Below, one piece after another: positions 5,918 to 8,194 of a stretch of DNA of 8,194 bases. The stretch is from an uncultured Clostridia bacterium (lineage in GTDB: Bacteria; Bacillota; Clostridia; Christensenellales; Borkfalkiaceae), in contig CAMWUS010000053.1 in the NCBI GenBank assembly GCA_947177495.1, forward strand, positions 1-8,194. Reading direction: 5' to 3'. A program made the translations under genes and the position numbers. Position 1 is the first letter of the stretch, and the number at the start of each line of letters is the position of its first letter. The notes under the pieces were generated by a model. The model was given only the letters and a program-made list of their open reading frames with translations. It ran no database searches and was not told where the DNA came from.

Positions 5918-7690
5918 TCAGGCAATGGTAATGGTAACGGGTTTGCTGTAAAGTCCGTAAGCTTTGTCTGCACCGCCGTAAGCGTAAGCTTGCGTGTAGT
6001 GCAGGAGCGCCGTAACGGTATTTCCCTCGCGCGCAACTTCGATGATCTTGCATTCCGCGCTCTTCACCCAACCGTTATAGGTGGTAAATTCCGCTTCGAC
6101 GACGCCTTTCGCGTAGTCTTCTGCCGACATCGTGATTGCCTTCGTGGAAATCTCTTTTGCGAGAAGCGCGCATTCCTCCGCCTTGTTGGTGGTGGCGATA
6201 TTCGCTTTCGCTTCGAAATGCCGCAAATCCTCGAACGTCCAAGTGTTTTGCACGTAGCCGCGTGCGAGGAAGGAGAGCGCCGTGCTGTTCGTCGCGGACT
6301 GATAGGTTTCGTCGAGCGTCATGTTGTACTTTCTCGTGAACGCCATCTTTTTGGCAAAATCACTGCCGACGCCTGCCCATTCGTTGTTCCAAGGAAGACG
6401 GTTTTTCTCTTTCTCTAACGATGCGTGCCCTCCGCCGAGGTGCCCTACGGGAACCTTGGGCAAAATTTCCTTCATGCCCTCCGCATAGGGAGAGAAGAAC
6501 GTGATGGTGAACCAATGCCCGTCCATTTCGGGATACTCGTCGGTAATCTTTTTCAGCGTTTCGATTGCTTTGAGTTTTTCCACCGCCGCCTTAGAGCCGT
6601 CGTCCAACTTCAATTCCAAAATGAGAATGACGTCCGTTCCGCGAACGAGCTCGAACACTTCTTGGAGCGTAGGATAGGTATCGTCGTACTTGTTGGAATA
6701 ATCTACAAGCTGTAAACGGCGCATTTGCTCCGCTTTCGCGTCTACAAAGTAATAACCGTTTTTACTGCCCGTTCCGTTAGAACTAGGGTTGTGGCAAATG
6801 AGAATTTGCTGATCCTTGGTGATTTGCAAATCGATTTCGATATGCGTTGCGCCCTCGTTGACGGAAGCGGCAAGCGAGGTCAGCGACTGCTCGTTGCAGT
6901 ATGCCGTAATGCCGCGGTGCGCCGCAATGTATTGCGCACGGGCGAACCCGTCTTCGGTAAAGGTATTGATCGTATCGCTTAAAACGGCGGCGGACGCGGA
7001 GACGATTCCGTAGCAACCCGCGGTTACCGCGCTCACGCCCTCCAATTTCGTATCCGCATAGCCCCAGCATACCTTGGACATTGCGGAGATGTATTCCGCC
7101 GCAACGGGCAAATTCTTGTCGGCGGCGTCGAGCATTAAAATATTGCAGCCCGCCGCGTTCGCGTCTCCGAGGTATTGCCAAGCCCAATAGCGGTCTTCGC
7201 CGATTTCTTTATTTGTAAGGTCGTACACGGTGTTCACGATTTGGCAAACCTCGTCCGCATACAACGCCTGAATGACGCTCAAATCGGAGGAAATCGCCAT
7301 AATGTCGCTCACCGTATAGGTATTGTTCATCCAGTCGATAAAGCCGTTTACCGTATCGGAAGTCAGCCGCACGACGGGAATGTATTTCGCTTTTAAAGTG
7401 TTGTCGAAAATGCTTTCAAACGATTTCGTCTCGCCGCCGAGCGTTACGCTCATATCCGCGGCGGGAGTAAGCACCACGGAATTTGCCTTGCCCGTAATTT
7501 CCGCAAAGGAAGCAGGCTCCAAAATCGTCGTCGGTTCGATGGCAAGCGCATCCTTTTGCGCGCCCACCGTCATGTAATTATTATAGCTTTTCGCGGTAGC
7601 GTGAGCGTTTTCGGCTTGGAAGCCGAAGCATACGCCCGAACCGATGGTGACGGCAAGCGCCGCCGAAAGAATAGCCGTAACTTTCTTCAT
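5918..7690 (-). CDS. Secreted glycerophosphodiester phosphodiesterase (GDPD) domain protein
   Basis: A 590-residue protein with an N-terminal Sec signal (Lys-Lys, hydrophobic core, likely cleavage after the Ala-rich HATA around residues 29-33). Residues about 100-245 resemble the second half of a GDPD barrel (IPVVRL, MAISSDLSVI, GCYGIVSA) but lack the metal and His motifs, so this looks like a degenerate GDPD-like domain. The active domain begins at about 255: AAHRG with H258 and R259, HIEIDLQITKD with E285 and D287, H300 as the second catalytic His, LELK with E359 and K361, and W484 in the WTFED motif. GDPDs release glycerol-3-phosphate from glycerophosphodiesters, and some secreted ones act on teichoic acids. 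The usual PENT after HRG is replaced by NEQS. A C-terminal region of about 70 residues (520-590) looks beta-rich. It starts 13 bases after the Big2 gene and ends 27 bases before the cytoplasmic hydrolase. Confidence 0.88.
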   Translation of the reverse strand: MKKVTAILSAALAVTIGSGVCFGFQAENAHATAKSYNNYMTVGAQKDALAIEPTTILEPASFAEITGKANSVVLTPAADMSVTLGGETKSFESIFDNTLKAKYIPVVRLTSDTVNGFIDWMNNTYTVSDIMAISSDLSVIQALYADEVCQIVNTVYDLTNKEIGEDRYWAWQYLGDANAAGCNILMLDAADKNLPVAAEYISAMSKVCWGYADTKLEGVSAVTAGCYGIVSASAAVLSDTINTFTEDGFARAQYIAAHRGITAYCNEQSLTSLAASVNEGATHIEIDLQITKDQQILICHNPSSNGTGSKNGYYFVDAKAEQMRRLQLVDYSNKYDDTYPTLQEVFELVRGTDVILILELKLDDGSKAAVEKLKAIETLKKITDEYPEMDGHWFTITFFSPYAEGMKEILPKVPVGHLGGGHASLEKEKNRLPWNNEWAGVGSDFAKKMAFTRKYNMTLDETYQSATNSTALSFLARGYVQNTWTFEDLRHFEAKANIATTNKAEECALLAKEISTKAITMSAEDYAKGVVEAEFTTYNGWVKSAECKIIEVAREGNTVTALLHYTQAYAYGGADKAYGLYSKPVTITIA

Positions 7691-7698
7691 ATCTTCTG

Positions 7699-7704
7699 CC
7701 TCCT
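7699..7704 (-). promoter_or_regulatory. Ribosome binding site of the GDPD gene, overlapping the upstream stop codon
   Basis: AGGAGG, a near-perfect Shine-Dalgarno site, lies 8 bases before the ATG at 7690. Its first A is the last base of the TAA stop (7704-7706) of the Big2 gene. This arrangement favours co-transcription and translational coupling of the two genes. Confidence 0.85.
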
Positions 7705-8194
7705 TAGGTCAACCCGCAAATGAGTTCGAACGAAGCGGATGCGGTTCCGCAATGTACGGTGATCGTGCAAGTGCCCTTTTTGTGCGCCGTAACGCGGGCA
7801 AGCAACCCTTGATATTCCACCGTGGCAATGCTCTCGTCGGAGCTTTCCCAAGTTACGTTACCCGTTAAGCCGTCCGCCGCGATTGCTTTTACGGAAGCCG
7901 ATTTATCTCTTGTGAGCACGAGCTTGCCCGCAGGCAGGTTTACGGAAAGACGGGTATCTTTTGCTTCCACCGTTACCGTGCAGGTATCGGAGACTTCCAC
8001 GCCCTGAGCGTCCTTGCCCGTTACGGTGATTACCGTAGACCCGACGGAAACGCCCGTTACCGTCGCAACGAAATTCTTCGTCTCCACGGTGGCGATTTCC
8101 TCCTTCTCCACTTTCCACGAAACGCTTACGCAGTCCACCGCAGTGACTTTTACCTGCGCGGGTTCGCCCTCAACTACGGTAAGCTCTTTTGCTT
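7704..8194 (-). CDS. C-terminal part of a Big2 (bacterial Ig-like) repeat surface protein
   Basis: The frame is open to the right edge, so only the last 162 residues are seen; the GTG at 8138 is internal, not a start. Two tandem Ig-like group 2 domains are visible. The first (about 1-77) has VSWKVEKEEIATVE then STVITVTGKD and TCTVTVE; the second (about 82-160) has VTWESSDESIATVE, LLARVTAHKKGTCTITV and FELICG. The pattern W-x-S/V-x(2-4)-IATV followed by V-x(4)-G-T/S-x-I-T-V is the hallmark of Big2 domains, which occur in secreted adhesins and cell-surface enzymes as stalks. The protein ends directly after the last strand, with no LPXTG or S-layer motif at the C-terminus, so any anchor or catalytic domain must be N-terminal and outside the window. 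Cysteines in the last domain could form a disulfide. Confidence 0.85.
   Translation of the reverse strand, partial: AKELTVVEGEPAQVKVTAVDCVSVSWKVEKEEIATVETKNFVATVTGVSVGSTVITVTGKDAQGVEVSDTCTVTVEAKDTRLSVNLPAGKLVLTRDKSASVKAIAADGLTGNVTWESSDESIATVEYQGLLARVTAHKKGTCTITVHCGTASASFELICGLT

Noticed and set aside
5654..6418. Plus-strand open frame of 254 codons opposite the GDPD/hydrolase junction
   Set aside because: It spans two well-supported minus-strand genes and shows no recognisable domain or ribosome site.

Overview
The window is almost entirely coding on the minus strand, so the genes read from right (8194) to left (1). The order of transcription is: the 3' end of a surface protein with bacterial Ig-like (Big2) repeats; a secreted protein with a glycerophosphodiester phosphodiesterase (GDPD) domain; a signal-less glycoside hydrolase resembling family GH26; its lipoprotein paralogue; a 97-base gap with a strong GC-rich hairpin; NanE (N-acetylmannosamine-6-phosphate 2-epimerase); and a Gfo/Idh/MocA-type NAD(P)-dependent oxidoreductase cut by the left edge. 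Intergenic gaps are 10 to 48 bases except for the hairpin gap, which fits one operon or two closely linked ones.

The organism looks like a Gram-positive-type anaerobe of the Bacillota (Clostridia), probably an uncultured gut lineage. Pointers are the lipobox-type signal (LAGC), the Big2-repeat protein, strong purine-rich Shine-Dalgarno sites (AGGAGG, GAGGAG), and a medium-GC codon use that is rich in GCG, CGC and GTA. This placement is inference; there is no rRNA or marker gene in the window.

Taken together, the cluster looks like a small carbohydrate-scavenging locus. A secreted GDPD could act on glycerophosphodiesters at the surface. The lipoprotein glycosidase could act outside the cell and its paralogue inside. 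NanE feeds ManNAc-6-phosphate into GlcNAc-6-phosphate, and the oxidoreductase acts on a sugar or sugar derivative. GDPD, a GH26-like (beta-manno-type) hydrolase and NanE together raise the testable idea that the substrate is a ManNAc-containing, glycerol-phosphate-bearing glycan such as the wall teichoic acid linkage unit. That is a hypothesis, not something the sequence proves. No transporter, kinase or regulator lies in the window, and I saw no tRNA, rRNA, CRISPR array, insertion sequence or attachment site.
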